Positions 26,895-35,338 of a DNA stretch of 64,000 nucleotides are shown piece by piece. The stretch is from Psychrosphaera ytuae (GTDB taxonomy: Bacteria > Pseudomonadota > Gammaproteobacteria > Enterobacterales > Alteromonadaceae): NCBI RefSeq assembly GCF_017638545.1, contig NZ_CP072110.1:2790001-2854000 (forward strand). The letters are read 5' to 3'. The position numbers and the translations under genes are program-made. The first letter of the stretch is position 1. Every line of letters begins with the position of its first letter. The notes below the pieces were generated by a model. That model had not been told where the DNA came from. It made no database searches and saw only the letters and a program-made list of their open reading frames with translations.

Positions 26895-27290
26895 TTTCGT
26901 TTCACTCAATAGTACCTCTTGACGCATCGAACTTAGATTATAAAAACCATCCATGGTTTTTACCCTTCGGGCTAGCTAAAGCTATTCAAAATTGTTCCAG
27001 ACAATTTTGTCCGCCTCGAGGCACCATTTCGTTTCACTCAATAGTACCTCTTGACGCATCGAACTTAGATTATAAAAACCATCCATGGTTTTTACCCTTC
27101 GGGCTAGCTAAAGCTATTCAAAATTGTTCCAGACAATTTTGTCCGCCTCGAGGCACCATTTCGTTTCACTCAATAGTACCTCTTGACGCATCGAACTTAG
27201 ATTATAAAAACCATTCATGGTTTTTACCCTTCGGGCTAGCTAAAGCTATTCAAAATTGTTCCAGACAATTTTGTCCGCCTCGAGGCACCA
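26879..27290 (+). repeat. three 132-bp tandem repeats each carrying the tRNA-Phe 3' end
   Basis: Units 26879-27010, 27011-27142 and 27143-27274, plus a final 16-base partial copy 27275-27290. Each unit starts with the tRNA-Phe 3' tail (half of the T stem, acceptor strand and CCA) and holds a 116-base spacer. The units are identical except for one base (C to T at 27215). Each spacer has two perfect hairpins, in the first unit 26942-26961 (AAAAACCAT / ATGGTTTTT) and 26987-27009 (CAAAATTGT / ACAATTTTG), plus a small CCC-TTC-GGG hairpin. No ORF of note. The plan recalls the tandem repeats after E. coli tyrT, which also carry a tRNA 3' tail. The rest of the gap up to lemA (27291-27485) shows no gene. 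Confidence 0.95.
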
Positions 27291-27485
27291 AATAATTCAA
27301 TCTGTTTATCCATTTATTAAATTGCCGAAAATCTGCCAAAGTGATAGTTTGTTGTGCAAACAAAAACTATAAAAATGAGCAGGAAGCTGAGTCAGTTACA
27401 TCAGTGTCATTAGTACCGAGAATTGGACTGGCCCCAATTGGGGAAAGGTTTTTTGCCGTCTACCTACCTAGAAAGGACTTTACTC

Positions 27486-28082
27486 ATGGATATTTCAAAC
27501 ATTATTGCACTTGGTTTGTTGGTTGTTGTCGTTTTGTACCTGATTTCTGTTTTTAACAAGTTAGTGGCGTTAAAAAATCAGTTTAAGAATGGCTTTGCTC
27601 AAATAGAGGTGCAACTCAAACGCCGTCACGACCTCATCCCTAATCTTGTCGAAACCGCCAAAGGTTACATGGCCCACGAAAAAGAAACTCTAGAAAATGT
27701 CATTGCTGCTCGTAATAGTGCGGCATCAGGGCTAAGTAAAGCAGCGTCCGAAGCAACGAATGCGTCAGCGATGAAGGAGCTAGGTGGTGCTGAGTCAGCA
27801 TTAAGTGGTGCGTTAGGTCGTTTAAATGTGGTGATGGAAGATTACCCAGATTTAAAAGCAAATCAAAACATGATGCAGTTAACTGAAGAGCTAAGCTCGA
27901 CAGAAAACCGCGTTGGATTTGCTCGTCAGGCATACAATGATCAAGTTTTGGCTTACAACACTTACAAGCAGAGTTTTCCTCAAAACATCTTGGCTGGTAT
28001 TTTTGGCCATGCTGCTGATGCGTCATTATTAGAATTTGAAGATAGCGCGGCAATTCAAGCGGCACCTAAAGTTTCGTTTTAA
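27486..28082 (+). CDS. lemA: LemA family protein
   Basis: 198 residues from the ATG at 27486, which has AAGGA eight bases upstream; an in-frame ATG at 27423 adds 21 residues without support. One N-terminal membrane helix (MDISNIIALGLLVVVVLYL) is followed by the LemA coiled-coil domain with the signatures QIEVQLKRRHDLIPNLVETAKGY and ENRVGFARQAYNDQVLAYN. LemA proteins are inner-membrane anchored and of unclear function; in many bacteria lemA is paired with a membrane metallopeptidase. That is the case here: the M48 gene starts three bases after the stop. Confidence 0.92.
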   Translation: MDISNIIALGLLVVVVLYLISVFNKLVALKNQFKNGFAQIEVQLKRRHDLIPNLVETAKGYMAHEKETLENVIAARNSAASGLSKAASEATNASAMKELGGAESALSGALGRLNVVMEDYPDLKANQNMMQLTEELSSTENRVGFARQAYNDQVLAYNTYKQSFPQNILAGIFGHAADASLLEFEDSAAIQAAPKVSF

Positions 28083-28084
28083 TC

Positions 28085-29998
28085 ATGAACTTTTTTGAGT
28101 CCCAGGCTGAGCGGAGAGCCCAGACGTACAGACTGGTGGTAATGTTTTTGGTGGCAGTCGTTGCGCTTGTCGTGATGACCAACCTTTTGATCATGGGCGT
28201 GTTTGGGTTTTTAACATTAGGTGACGAGCCTCTCACACTTGCTCACATAAAATCCCAATTTGATTGGCAGGTATTTGGTTTTGTTGGTGTGCTGGTCGCT
28301 ACCGTGGTTTTGATTGGTAGTGTATACAAGGTCAACGAGTTGGGCACTGGTGGCAAGGTGGTCGCACAATCGCTTGGTGGCACTCTTATCACCCATTCGA
28401 CAAAGGTTCACGAATATCGAGTACTGCTCAATGTTGTTGAGGAAATGGCTATTGCATCTGGTACACCTGTCCCGCCTGTTTATGTATTGAAAGATGAAAA
28501 TGGCATCAACGCTTTTGCCGCTGGGTTTACAGTAGATGATGCCGTAATTGGTATCACTCAGGGGGCGATAGAATGTTTTAATCGTGAAGAGTTACAAGGG
28601 GTAATTGCACACGAGTTCAGTCATATTGTCCATGGCGATATGAGACTTAATATCCGCTTGATGGGAGTATTGCACGGTATTTTGTTGATAGGCTTGATTG
28701 GCTATCATTTGCTGGATGCAACACGCGGTAGTTCGCGCTCTAAAGACGGTAACCAATTAGCATTATTAGGCTTAGGACTAATGGCTATCGGTTATAGCGG
28801 TACGTTTTTTGGCAATATGATCAAAGCATCGGTAAGCCGAAAACGTGAGTATTTGGCTGATGCGTCTGCCGTGCAGTACACGAGAAATAACACGGGTATC
28901 GCCAACGCACTTAAAAAGATAGGCGGATATACAGATGGTTCCTATATGAGTGCGAGTGAAGCGCCTTCAGCGAGCCATATGTTTTTTGCTAATGGCATCC
29001 AGTCAAAACTACAGTCAGTGTTTGCGACTCATCCACCGCTAGATAAACGCATAAAGGTGCTACAACCGGGTTGGTTGGGCAAGTTTCCTAAGGTCAAACG
29101 GGGTCAGGGCCTGAAGTCCGAAATTGCTGGTGTAGCTGGCTTTTCGGAGTCGACTGTCACAGCATCAGAAGGGGCGGCAGTGACATCTCCAATTGATGAT
29201 TTAGCGTCAACAGTGGGACAACTTACCGGGACACATATTGAGCGAGCTCAAGCATGTGTTTCATCGATACCAAGCTCAATAAAGCAACATATTTACACAT
29301 TAGATGGGGCCAGAGCCTTTATTTACGGATTGTTAATTGATCCTGTTGTTACCAATGACACATATTTTAAACAGTGGAGCTATTTAGAAAAAAATATCTC
29401 ACAAGACTCTTTTGAATGTTTGGAGTTGATGTATGACGATATTCGACAGCTATCACCTGCGTTGCGTTTACCTCTCATTGAAATAGCGCTCCCTCAGCTC
29501 AGAAGTATGCTCAAAATTGATTACCTAAGGTTGATGGATAACCTTGAGTGGTTGATTGATGCAGACGGCAAACGAGACTTGTTTGAATGGTCTGTTGAGC
29601 GAATTGTCGGACACTATCTAAAGGTACAGTTTTACGGAGCAGATTACGAGGTCATCAAATACCATTCAATGAACGCGGTAAAAGAACAACTAGAAATCAT
29701 TTTATCCGTTTTATTTCAGCATTTTGTCGAGCCAAATCAACAATTGTTAGTACTTAACCGCACCAAGTCGGTAATTGGTGTTGATGATATAGAGATTTTA
29801 AACACTGATTTGCTTAGCCATGGAGCATTTTGTGAAGCGGTGGACAAGCTTTATGTATTATCGCCAAAGCTAAAAGAAAAGGTATTAAAGGCCATCGTGT
29901 TCATGGTTACTCAAGACAAAGTGTTAAGTATTGAAGAGCAAGAAACGCTGCGCGCGTTAGCAGACAGTTTAGGCTGTCCAATGCCGATCATTTATTAG
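28085..29998 (+). CDS. M48 family membrane metallopeptidase with C-terminal extension
   Basis: 637 residues. Two N-terminal membrane helices (about 17-48 and 60-80), then an M48 peptidase domain with the zinc motif VIAHEFSHIVHGDM, two further helices (about 200-222 and 236-255) and the third ligand region (SRKREYLADASAVQYT). This core resembles HtpX. The last 280 or so residues (after about 350) are helical, have no family I recognise and are absent from HtpX; near the end the text resembles a TerB-like fold (KLKEKVLKAIVFMVTQDKVLSIEEQETLRAL). Cotranscribed with lemA, likely membrane protein quality control. Confidence 0.87.
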   Translation: MNFFESQAERRAQTYRLVVMFLVAVVALVVMTNLLIMGVFGFLTLGDEPLTLAHIKSQFDWQVFGFVGVLVATVVLIGSVYKVNELGTGGKVVAQSLGGTLITHSTKVHEYRVLLNVVEEMAIASGTPVPPVYVLKDENGINAFAAGFTVDDAVIGITQGAIECFNREELQGVIAHEFSHIVHGDMRLNIRLMGVLHGILLIGLIGYHLLDATRGSSRSKDGNQLALLGLGLMAIGYSGTFFGNMIKASVSRKREYLADASAVQYTRNNTGIANALKKIGGYTDGSYMSASEAPSASHMFFANGIQSKLQSVFATHPPLDKRIKVLQPGWLGKFPKVKRGQGLKSEIAGVAGFSESTVTASEGAAVTSPIDDLASTVGQLTGTHIERAQACVSSIPSSIKQHIYTLDGARAFIYGLLIDPVVTNDTYFKQWSYLEKNISQDSFECLELMYDDIRQLSPALRLPLIEIALPQLRSMLKIDYLRLMDNLEWLIDADGKRDLFEWSVERIVGHYLKVQFYGADYEVIKYHSMNAVKEQLEIILSVLFQHFVEPNQQLLVLNRTKSVIGVDDIEILNTDLLSHGAFCEAVDKLYVLSPKLKEKVLKAIVFMVTQDKVLSIEEQETLRALADSLGCPMPIIY

Positions 29999-30019
29999 TA
30001 GATTATTCGAGGTTTTGGT

Positions 30020-31045
30020 TTGATAAAAGTTGGATTAGTTGGGTTTGGTTTTGCGGCACAAACCTTTCACTTACCTTTTCTAAAAGTAAGTAACGATTTT
30101 GATGTGGTTGCTGTGAGTAGTCGCAATCCAGAATTAGTGAATGCAGAGTTGCCTAATGCTCGAGTGTATGGTGATTACAAATTATTATTGGCAGATCCAC
30201 AAGTTGAGCTCGTTATCATCACTGCACCTAACCATTTGCACTTTTCCATTGCAAAGGCCGCTTTAGAGTGCAACAAACACGTCGTTATCGAAAAGCCAAT
30301 GACAACTCAAGTTGAGGATGCTCAAGCCCTTATTGAACTTGCCGATCAACAAAAAAGAAAGTTAACGGTATTTCACAATCGCCGTTGGGATGGGGATTTT
30401 TTAACTATTAAAAAGTTGATAGCAAGCAATGAGTTGGGTGAAGTTAAATTGTTTGAGTCTCACTTCGATCGATTTAGACCTAATGTGCGCCAACGATGGC
30501 GAGAACAGCCAGGAGATGGTGCAGGGATTTGGTTTGATCTTGGCCCACATCTCGTTGATCAGGCATTACAGTTATTTGGACTACCAGAGTCAGTAACGGC
30601 TAAATGTCTGGTGGTTCGTGAAAATTCGGAAGTGTGTGATTACTTTCACGTACAGCTTCATTATCAAGATAAACAAGTTATTTTAAATTCATCGCCTTAT
30701 TGCCCACATCCAAATCGACGCTTTGAAGTTCAAGGTACAAAAGGTGCAATCACAGTAACTGGCCTTGACCCTCAAGAGCAGCAACTAAAAGACGCGCTCT
30801 TACCAACCGATTCAACCTTCGGACTAAATCAGCGAGCACAGCGAGCTAATTTGTTCACTGAACATGAAAGTAAAGAGATTGAAATCGAGCGCGGTCAATA
30901 TTTTAACTTCTACCTCAAGTTGGCTACCGCTATCTTCTCCGACGCCCCTTTACCTGTCGACCCCAGTGAAATTGTCGATGTCATCAGACTTATTCAATTG
31001 GCCGAGAAAAGCAGTAACGAAAGCCGAACTTTAAATTGGTATTAA
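30020..31045 (+). CDS. Gfo/Idh/MocA family NAD(P)-dependent oxidoreductase
   Basis: 341 residues with an N-terminal Rossmann fold (KVGLVGFGFAAQTFHLPFL), the conserved EKP motif (VIEKPMTTQVEDAQALIELAD) and the C-terminal alpha/beta domain with GPHLVDQAL, where the His and Asp of the active site lie. Resembles E. coli YdgJ. Substrate is probably a sugar or inositol derivative but cannot be told from sequence. The start is a TTG at 30020 with GAGG seven bases upstream (30009-30012). It may be cotranscribed with lemA and the M48 gene (21-base gap). Confidence 0.88.
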   Translation: MIKVGLVGFGFAAQTFHLPFLKVSNDFDVVAVSSRNPELVNAELPNARVYGDYKLLLADPQVELVIITAPNHLHFSIAKAALECNKHVVIEKPMTTQVEDAQALIELADQQKRKLTVFHNRRWDGDFLTIKKLIASNELGEVKLFESHFDRFRPNVRQRWREQPGDGAGIWFDLGPHLVDQALQLFGLPESVTAKCLVVRENSEVCDYFHVQLHYQDKQVILNSSPYCPHPNRRFEVQGTKGAITVTGLDPQEQQLKDALLPTDSTFGLNQRAQRANLFTEHESKEIEIERGQYFNFYLKLATAIFSDAPLPVDPSEIVDVIRLIQLAEKSSNESRTLNWY

Positions 31046-31212
31046 TTGATTTGTAACTAAATTTTGTCAGTTGTTATCAATTGTTACTTGCTATTGCTTT
31101 ACCTAAATAGTTTGCAAAACTATGTTCAAACAAAAGTATGTTCACGCAAAACTTAATTATTTTATTTACTGTCTGTTTGTTACTCACTCTTTAATTCAAC
31201 AAAGGAGTGTTG

Positions 31213-31305
31213 ATGACCCACAGTGCTAAAGGAGTGCAATATGCATCATTCTATAAAATCGGTAGCAATACTTGTTTTGGGCAGTTTACTTTTAACAGGT
31301 TGTAG
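31213..31305 (+). CDS. possible 30-codon leader ORF overlapping the lipoprotein start
   Basis: ATG at 31213 has AAAGGAG ten bases upstream (31201-31207) and reads 30 codons to TAG at 31305, in a different frame from the lipoprotein that starts at 31241. The two start sites share a repeated leader (AAAGGAGTG before each). The peptide (starting MTHSAKGVQYASF) matches no family I know. It may be a leader controlling translation of the lipoprotein, or chance. Confidence 0.3.
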   Translation: MTHSAKGVQYASFYKIGSNTCFGQFTFNRL

Positions 31306-32755
31306 CAAAAGTGATCCACAAATAGGTACTCAGTTTGAAGAAAAACAAGATGATAACCAGCAGTCAGGCGGCAACAATGGAGGTGGAGGTAACACCGCAT
31401 CCTACTCTGTTGCCGGTAAGGTCATAGATGGTTATGTATCGGGTGCGACGATATGGCTAGATATCAATGGTAATGGCGTTCATGACCAAGATAGTGAGCC
31501 GTCGGCTGTTTCTGGCTCAGCGGGTGATTATTCACTCGAATTAACAGAAGAATATTATGCCTGTATCCCATACTCGACGTTATATGTTGACGTTCCAGTT
31601 GGTGCAATGGATGAAGACTTAGGAGAAGTGACTGAAGCCTATCAGATGTCTTTTCCGCCAAAGCTAGAAGCGTTAACAGATGATGACATCTTTAATGTAT
31701 CACCGTTAACCAGTGTTATTTGGGAATTGATTGAGCAGCGCTTAGACACCAAACCTGAATATCAAGATGAAGTATTAAGCTGCGCCACGTTGAGAGACAA
31801 TCAGCAACTGCGTAATGAAATAAAAAATGAAATAACCGATGTATTGAATCAGGTGGTTTCATTTTATAACCTGTCTACCGAGCAGATTTATCAGGACTTT
31901 GTCGCAGAAGGTGACACAGTCGCTTACCAAACTGCACAATCGATCGTAACCGGCTTAAAAGCGTCTTATAAATATAAAATTGAGCTGCACGACGAGTTTC
32001 CTGGTGCAGAAATTAGAGTTACGGTTTATCAAGATGTTGAAAAAGACCAGGAGTTTGGATTTGAAAAGGCTTGGTACAGAGATGAAGTGGTCTTTTTTGA
32101 AAACGCATACTTTAGCAACGTAGTTAAACTGAGTGAAGAGTCTAATTTACAAGAAATGGACTTATTAATATCGTCCATTACTCGTATTGATGCTCCATGG
32201 CCAAATGGCGCAACAGGCGACATTTTAAAAGTGCGTAACGACATTTACATGAACAGTGATGGCAGTTACCGTTGCGCTGCTATTGAAGGTGTGGAATTTG
32301 TAGCGGGTAATATCACTTATGGTTTGCAAAATACCTATGCAATACCTGGTGGTGAAGACTTGGAAAGTTGCCAATTCGACGACTTAGGTGTGCCTTATGA
32401 AATTGGGTATAGCTATTACAACAATATTTCGTCGTCTCAATACGAATCTGCAAACTTGTACTTCAGAGAGGGTAATGCAGAGTTTGATTTACTACCTGAG
32501 TGGGCGGCTTTGTTGGATAATCTCGATACCCTAAACAAAGCGGCGCTAATCGAGCATTTACAAGGTTACAACTTTGCATTTGAAGATGAGGTCGTGGCAG
32601 ACACCGATTATTGGCACAAGCGCCAGGTCAATAGTAATGTCACTATTGATAAATACAGCGATGGCACTTGGATGAGAACCACAATTAACGATGATGGAAC
32701 TCGCACTGAAGAGTGCAGCTCGGACGGTGAAACTTGGGAAGCTTGTAACTCTTAA
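31241..32755 (+). CDS. surface lipoprotein of unknown function
   Basis: 504 residues. The start at 31241 has AAGGAG at 31229-31234, six bases upstream; an in-frame ATG at 31223 is less well placed. A lipoprotein signal peptide ends at Cys21 (LLLTGC). A Gly/Asn-rich linker follows, then a beta domain (GKVIDGYVSGATIWLDINGN and GNGVHDQDSEP) that resembles carboxypeptidase-regulatory or SdrD-like repeats and contains a calcium-loop-like DINGNGVHDQD. The rest is not recognised. It faces the CHRD lipoprotein across a shared terminator. Confidence 0.65.
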   Translation: MHHSIKSVAILVLGSLLLTGCSKSDPQIGTQFEEKQDDNQQSGGNNGGGGNTASYSVAGKVIDGYVSGATIWLDINGNGVHDQDSEPSAVSGSAGDYSLELTEEYYACIPYSTLYVDVPVGAMDEDLGEVTEAYQMSFPPKLEALTDDDIFNVSPLTSVIWELIEQRLDTKPEYQDEVLSCATLRDNQQLRNEIKNEITDVLNQVVSFYNLSTEQIYQDFVAEGDTVAYQTAQSIVTGLKASYKYKIELHDEFPGAEIRVTVYQDVEKDQEFGFEKAWYRDEVVFFENAYFSNVVKLSEESNLQEMDLLISSITRIDAPWPNGATGDILKVRNDIYMNSDGSYRCAAIEGVEFVAGNITYGLQNTYAIPGGEDLESCQFDDLGVPYEIGYSYYNNISSSQYESANLYFREGNAEFDLLPEWAALLDNLDTLNKAALIEHLQGYNFAFEDEVVADTDYWHKRQVNSNVTIDKYSDGTWMRTTINDDGTRTEECSSDGETWEACNS

Positions 32756-32796
32756 GGCTACAATTTGCTCGCGACATATTAAGCGAGTTAAAAAAT

Positions 32797-32822
32797 AAAG
32801 CCCGTTAATAAACGGGCTTTTT
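32797..32822. terminator. bidirectional terminator between two lipoprotein genes
   Basis: 10-bp perfect stem AAAGCCCGTT (32797-32806) / AACGGGCTTT (32811-32820), loop AATA, T tail on the right and A run on the left. It serves the lipoprotein gene ending at 32755 and the CHRD gene ending at 32852. Confidence 0.92.
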
Positions 32823-32851
32823 GGTTGGAAAAAGAGAGATAATCGAGTTGG

Positions 32852-35119
32852 TTATTCGATTTGGCCTCTAATTTCACCTGTTGGGAAGGCTGGAGTATGG
32901 ACGTTAACATAATGTCCACCACCTGCTAGTACCGAAAATATATCGGCATTGATCATTAAGTCATCCGCACCTTTCCAAATTGTAACGTCTGTTTCGGATT
33001 GAATTAATCCCGCGAGTACAGGGCCGTTAGTTCCTCGATCACCAGTGTGAATGTGTGCAGCCGTTGCATCGTCGACACCCATTGTTCTCACCGTGATCTC
33101 AACAGAGTAGTCGTTAGTGTTGACCAACGCATATCCATCACCCATTGCATCTGTGGTGACGGCTGGTACTTCCTGACTGCCATCAAGACCAAATGTAACA
33201 AGGACGAAGTTATCGGTTAGGATCTGACCGCGAATTTCACCCGATTCTACCGCTGGTGTATGAACATTTACATAGTGACCACCCGATGCAAGTACCGCAA
33301 AGGTTTCAGCGTCGATCATTAAGTCACTAGGGCTTTGCCATACTGCTACATCTTCACTGTTTTGAACTAGCGCCGCTAGAACATCGCCGTTTTCACCAAT
33401 GCGCCCAGTATGGATATGAGCCGCGGTAGCATCGTCAACACCTGAAGTGACCACCGCCATTTCAACCGCATAGGTTTCGGTATTTACTACTGCATAGCCG
33501 TATCCCATGGCCTCGGTCATTACAGCTGGTACTTCCTGCTCACCATCTAAGCCAAAGGTTACGAGTGCATTGCCTAATGTGAGAATTTGACCGCGTAATT
33601 CGCCGCCTTCGTTAGCGGGAGTATGAACGTTAATGTAGTGACCACCAGACGCCAATACCGCAAAGGTTTCTGCATCTATCATCAGATCACTCGCAGTCAT
33701 CCACATATTTTCGTCTGATTCTGATTGCTCTAACGCTGCCAGTACACCGCCATTAAAACCAATGCGTCCAGTATGAATATGTGCAGCAGTTGCATCAGGG
33801 ACACCTTCAGTAAGCACTTTAATGTCTACTGCGTAGTTGTCGGTATTGACCAAAGCCCACGCTTGACCTGAAGCATCGGTAGTAACCGCAGGTACTTCCT
33901 GCTCGCCTGAAAGCTTGAATGAGGTGAATACAAAATTGTCGGTTAAAATCTGCCCGCGTAGCTCACCTGAAGGTTGGTCTGGGGTATGTACATTTACATA
34001 ATGTCCGCCGTTTGCCAGAACCTCGAAGATCTCAGCGTTGATTACAGTGTTTGCTGGGCTAGACCAAACATTGTCGTCGGTCATTGACTGCTCTAATGCA
34101 ACCAAAACGGGCCCGTTTGTACCAATTTCGCCTGTGTGAATGTGAGCCGCCGATGCATCTTCTACACCTGACGTGACAACTTGTAACTCTAAGTTGAAGT
34201 TGTCTGTATTAACCAATGCATAACCATCACCCATTGCTGATGTATCGACCATTGGAACTTCTTGGTGACCAGCGAGTTTAAACGTCGCCATAGCGAAGTT
34301 GTCGGTTAGGATTTGACCTCTGATTTCGCCACTCGCAACCGATGCAGTGTGAACATTGACGTAATGCCCTCCAGATAAGAGTGTTGCGAGAGTATCAGCA
34401 TCTATCGTTGTTTCTGCTGGGGTTTCCCAAGTTGTCATATCGGCGGTGTCGAGCACAAGTCCAACGAATACATCGCCGTTAGTACCGAATCTCCCTGCGT
34501 GAATGTGCGCCGCCTCCACATCGTCAAGCCCTTCAGGGACGACTCTTACAACGAGTTCGCTCGATGCGCTGTTATATGTTGCGTAACCATAACCCATCCC
34601 GTCAGTGTCGACCATGGGGACTTCTTGGTTTCCGTTTAGTTTAAACGTAATGATGCTGGTATCGTCGTCGACGACTTGCCCTCTAATTTCGCCAGAGATG
34701 AAGTCTTCGGTATGTATATCAACGTACCACTGGCCGGCCTTCATACTATCAATTTGTGATTGCGTTACGGATTTCGGGGCGATTTCATAAGTACCGCTAC
34801 TGGCATTCGCAAATGCAAAAGCCAGTGGGCCATTTTTACCAATTCCACCTTGGTGTAGGTGAGCACCTACAAACCCATCTACTTCAGACACATCAACCGA
34901 TGCTCGGACTTGAAGGGTGGATTCGTCAATTTCGATGGTTGCTACAGCGGATTGGTCAGATTCAGTCATGGGTACATGTTGCATACCATTTAGTTCGACA
35001 GAAAAACTGGCAGTGGCAGAGAATGGGGGTTGTTCTTGTACGACTTCCTCGATGTCATCTTCGCCTCCACAGGCCGTTAATGCAACGGCACACACAACTA
35101 GTGCTATCTTTTTAAACAT
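32852..35119 (-). CDS. lipoprotein with six CHRD-type repeats
   Basis: 755 residues. Lipobox at Cys17 (LTAC), then six repeats of about 120 residues of the CHRD (chordin-like) domain. Each repeat has an opening F-x-L-x-G-x-Q-E-V-P, a middle A-A-H-I-H-x-G and a closing G-G-H-Y-V-N-V-H-T followed by S-G-E-I/L-R-G-Q-I; repeat 1 (about 38-148) is the most divergent (GAHLHQGGIGKNG, YVDIHTEDF). Repeats 4-6 are nearly identical in protein but vary at codon level. The conserved histidines suggest metal or ligand binding, but bacterial CHRD proteins have no settled function. Expected on the outer membrane. Confidence 0.85.
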   Translation of the reverse strand: MFKKIALVVCAVALTACGGEDDIEEVVQEQPPFSATASFSVELNGMQHVPMTESDQSAVATIEIDESTLQVRASVDVSEVDGFVGAHLHQGGIGKNGPLAFAFANASSGTYEIAPKSVTQSQIDSMKAGQWYVDIHTEDFISGEIRGQVVDDDTSIITFKLNGNQEVPMVDTDGMGYGYATYNSASSELVVRVVPEGLDDVEAAHIHAGRFGTNGDVFVGLVLDTADMTTWETPAETTIDADTLATLLSGGHYVNVHTASVASGEIRGQILTDNFAMATFKLAGHQEVPMVDTSAMGDGYALVNTDNFNLELQVVTSGVEDASAAHIHTGEIGTNGPVLVALEQSMTDDNVWSSPANTVINAEIFEVLANGGHYVNVHTPDQPSGELRGQILTDNFVFTSFKLSGEQEVPAVTTDASGQAWALVNTDNYAVDIKVLTEGVPDATAAHIHTGRIGFNGGVLAALEQSESDENMWMTASDLMIDAETFAVLASGGHYINVHTPANEGGELRGQILTLGNALVTFGLDGEQEVPAVMTEAMGYGYAVVNTETYAVEMAVVTSGVDDATAAHIHTGRIGENGDVLAALVQNSEDVAVWQSPSDLMIDAETFAVLASGGHYVNVHTPAVESGEIRGQILTDNFVLVTFGLDGSQEVPAVTTDAMGDGYALVNTNDYSVEITVRTMGVDDATAAHIHTGDRGTNGPVLAGLIQSETDVTIWKGADDLMINADIFSVLAGGGHYVNVHTPAFPTGEIRGQIE

Positions 35120-35236
35120 AATGTGTTCCTTACGTTTGATGGCAGATATACAGCTTAATTATCGGCAAACACGTATCTTAAAATGTAATCGACAAACCTT
35201 TCCAAGTTAGGAAATATTTCTAGTTTGTCGGGTTTT

Positions 35237-35281
35237 GTTAAACCAAGGTTTTAAAGCGTAGTTTAAAAAAACTGGTTTAAC
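35237..35281. promoter_or_regulatory. inverted repeat in the promoter gap of the CHRD and antiporter genes
   Basis: GTTAAACCA (35237-35245) and TGGTTTAAC (35273-35281) form a perfect 9-base inverted repeat with a 27-base spacer that itself has GTTTTAAAG and GTTTAAA. It lies between the divergent genes starting at 35119 and 35339, nearer the antiporter. Candidate operator for an unidentified regulator. Confidence 0.35.
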
Positions 35282-35338
35282 CTAGGAGAAGTACGAGATA
35301 ATCCGAAAATAAGTTTTAAATAAAATGAATGGATTTTT

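Noticed and set aside
26879..27290. CRISPR array
   Set aside because: The repeats are 132 bp units with identical content, without unique spacers and without cas genes; they carry tRNA tails instead.
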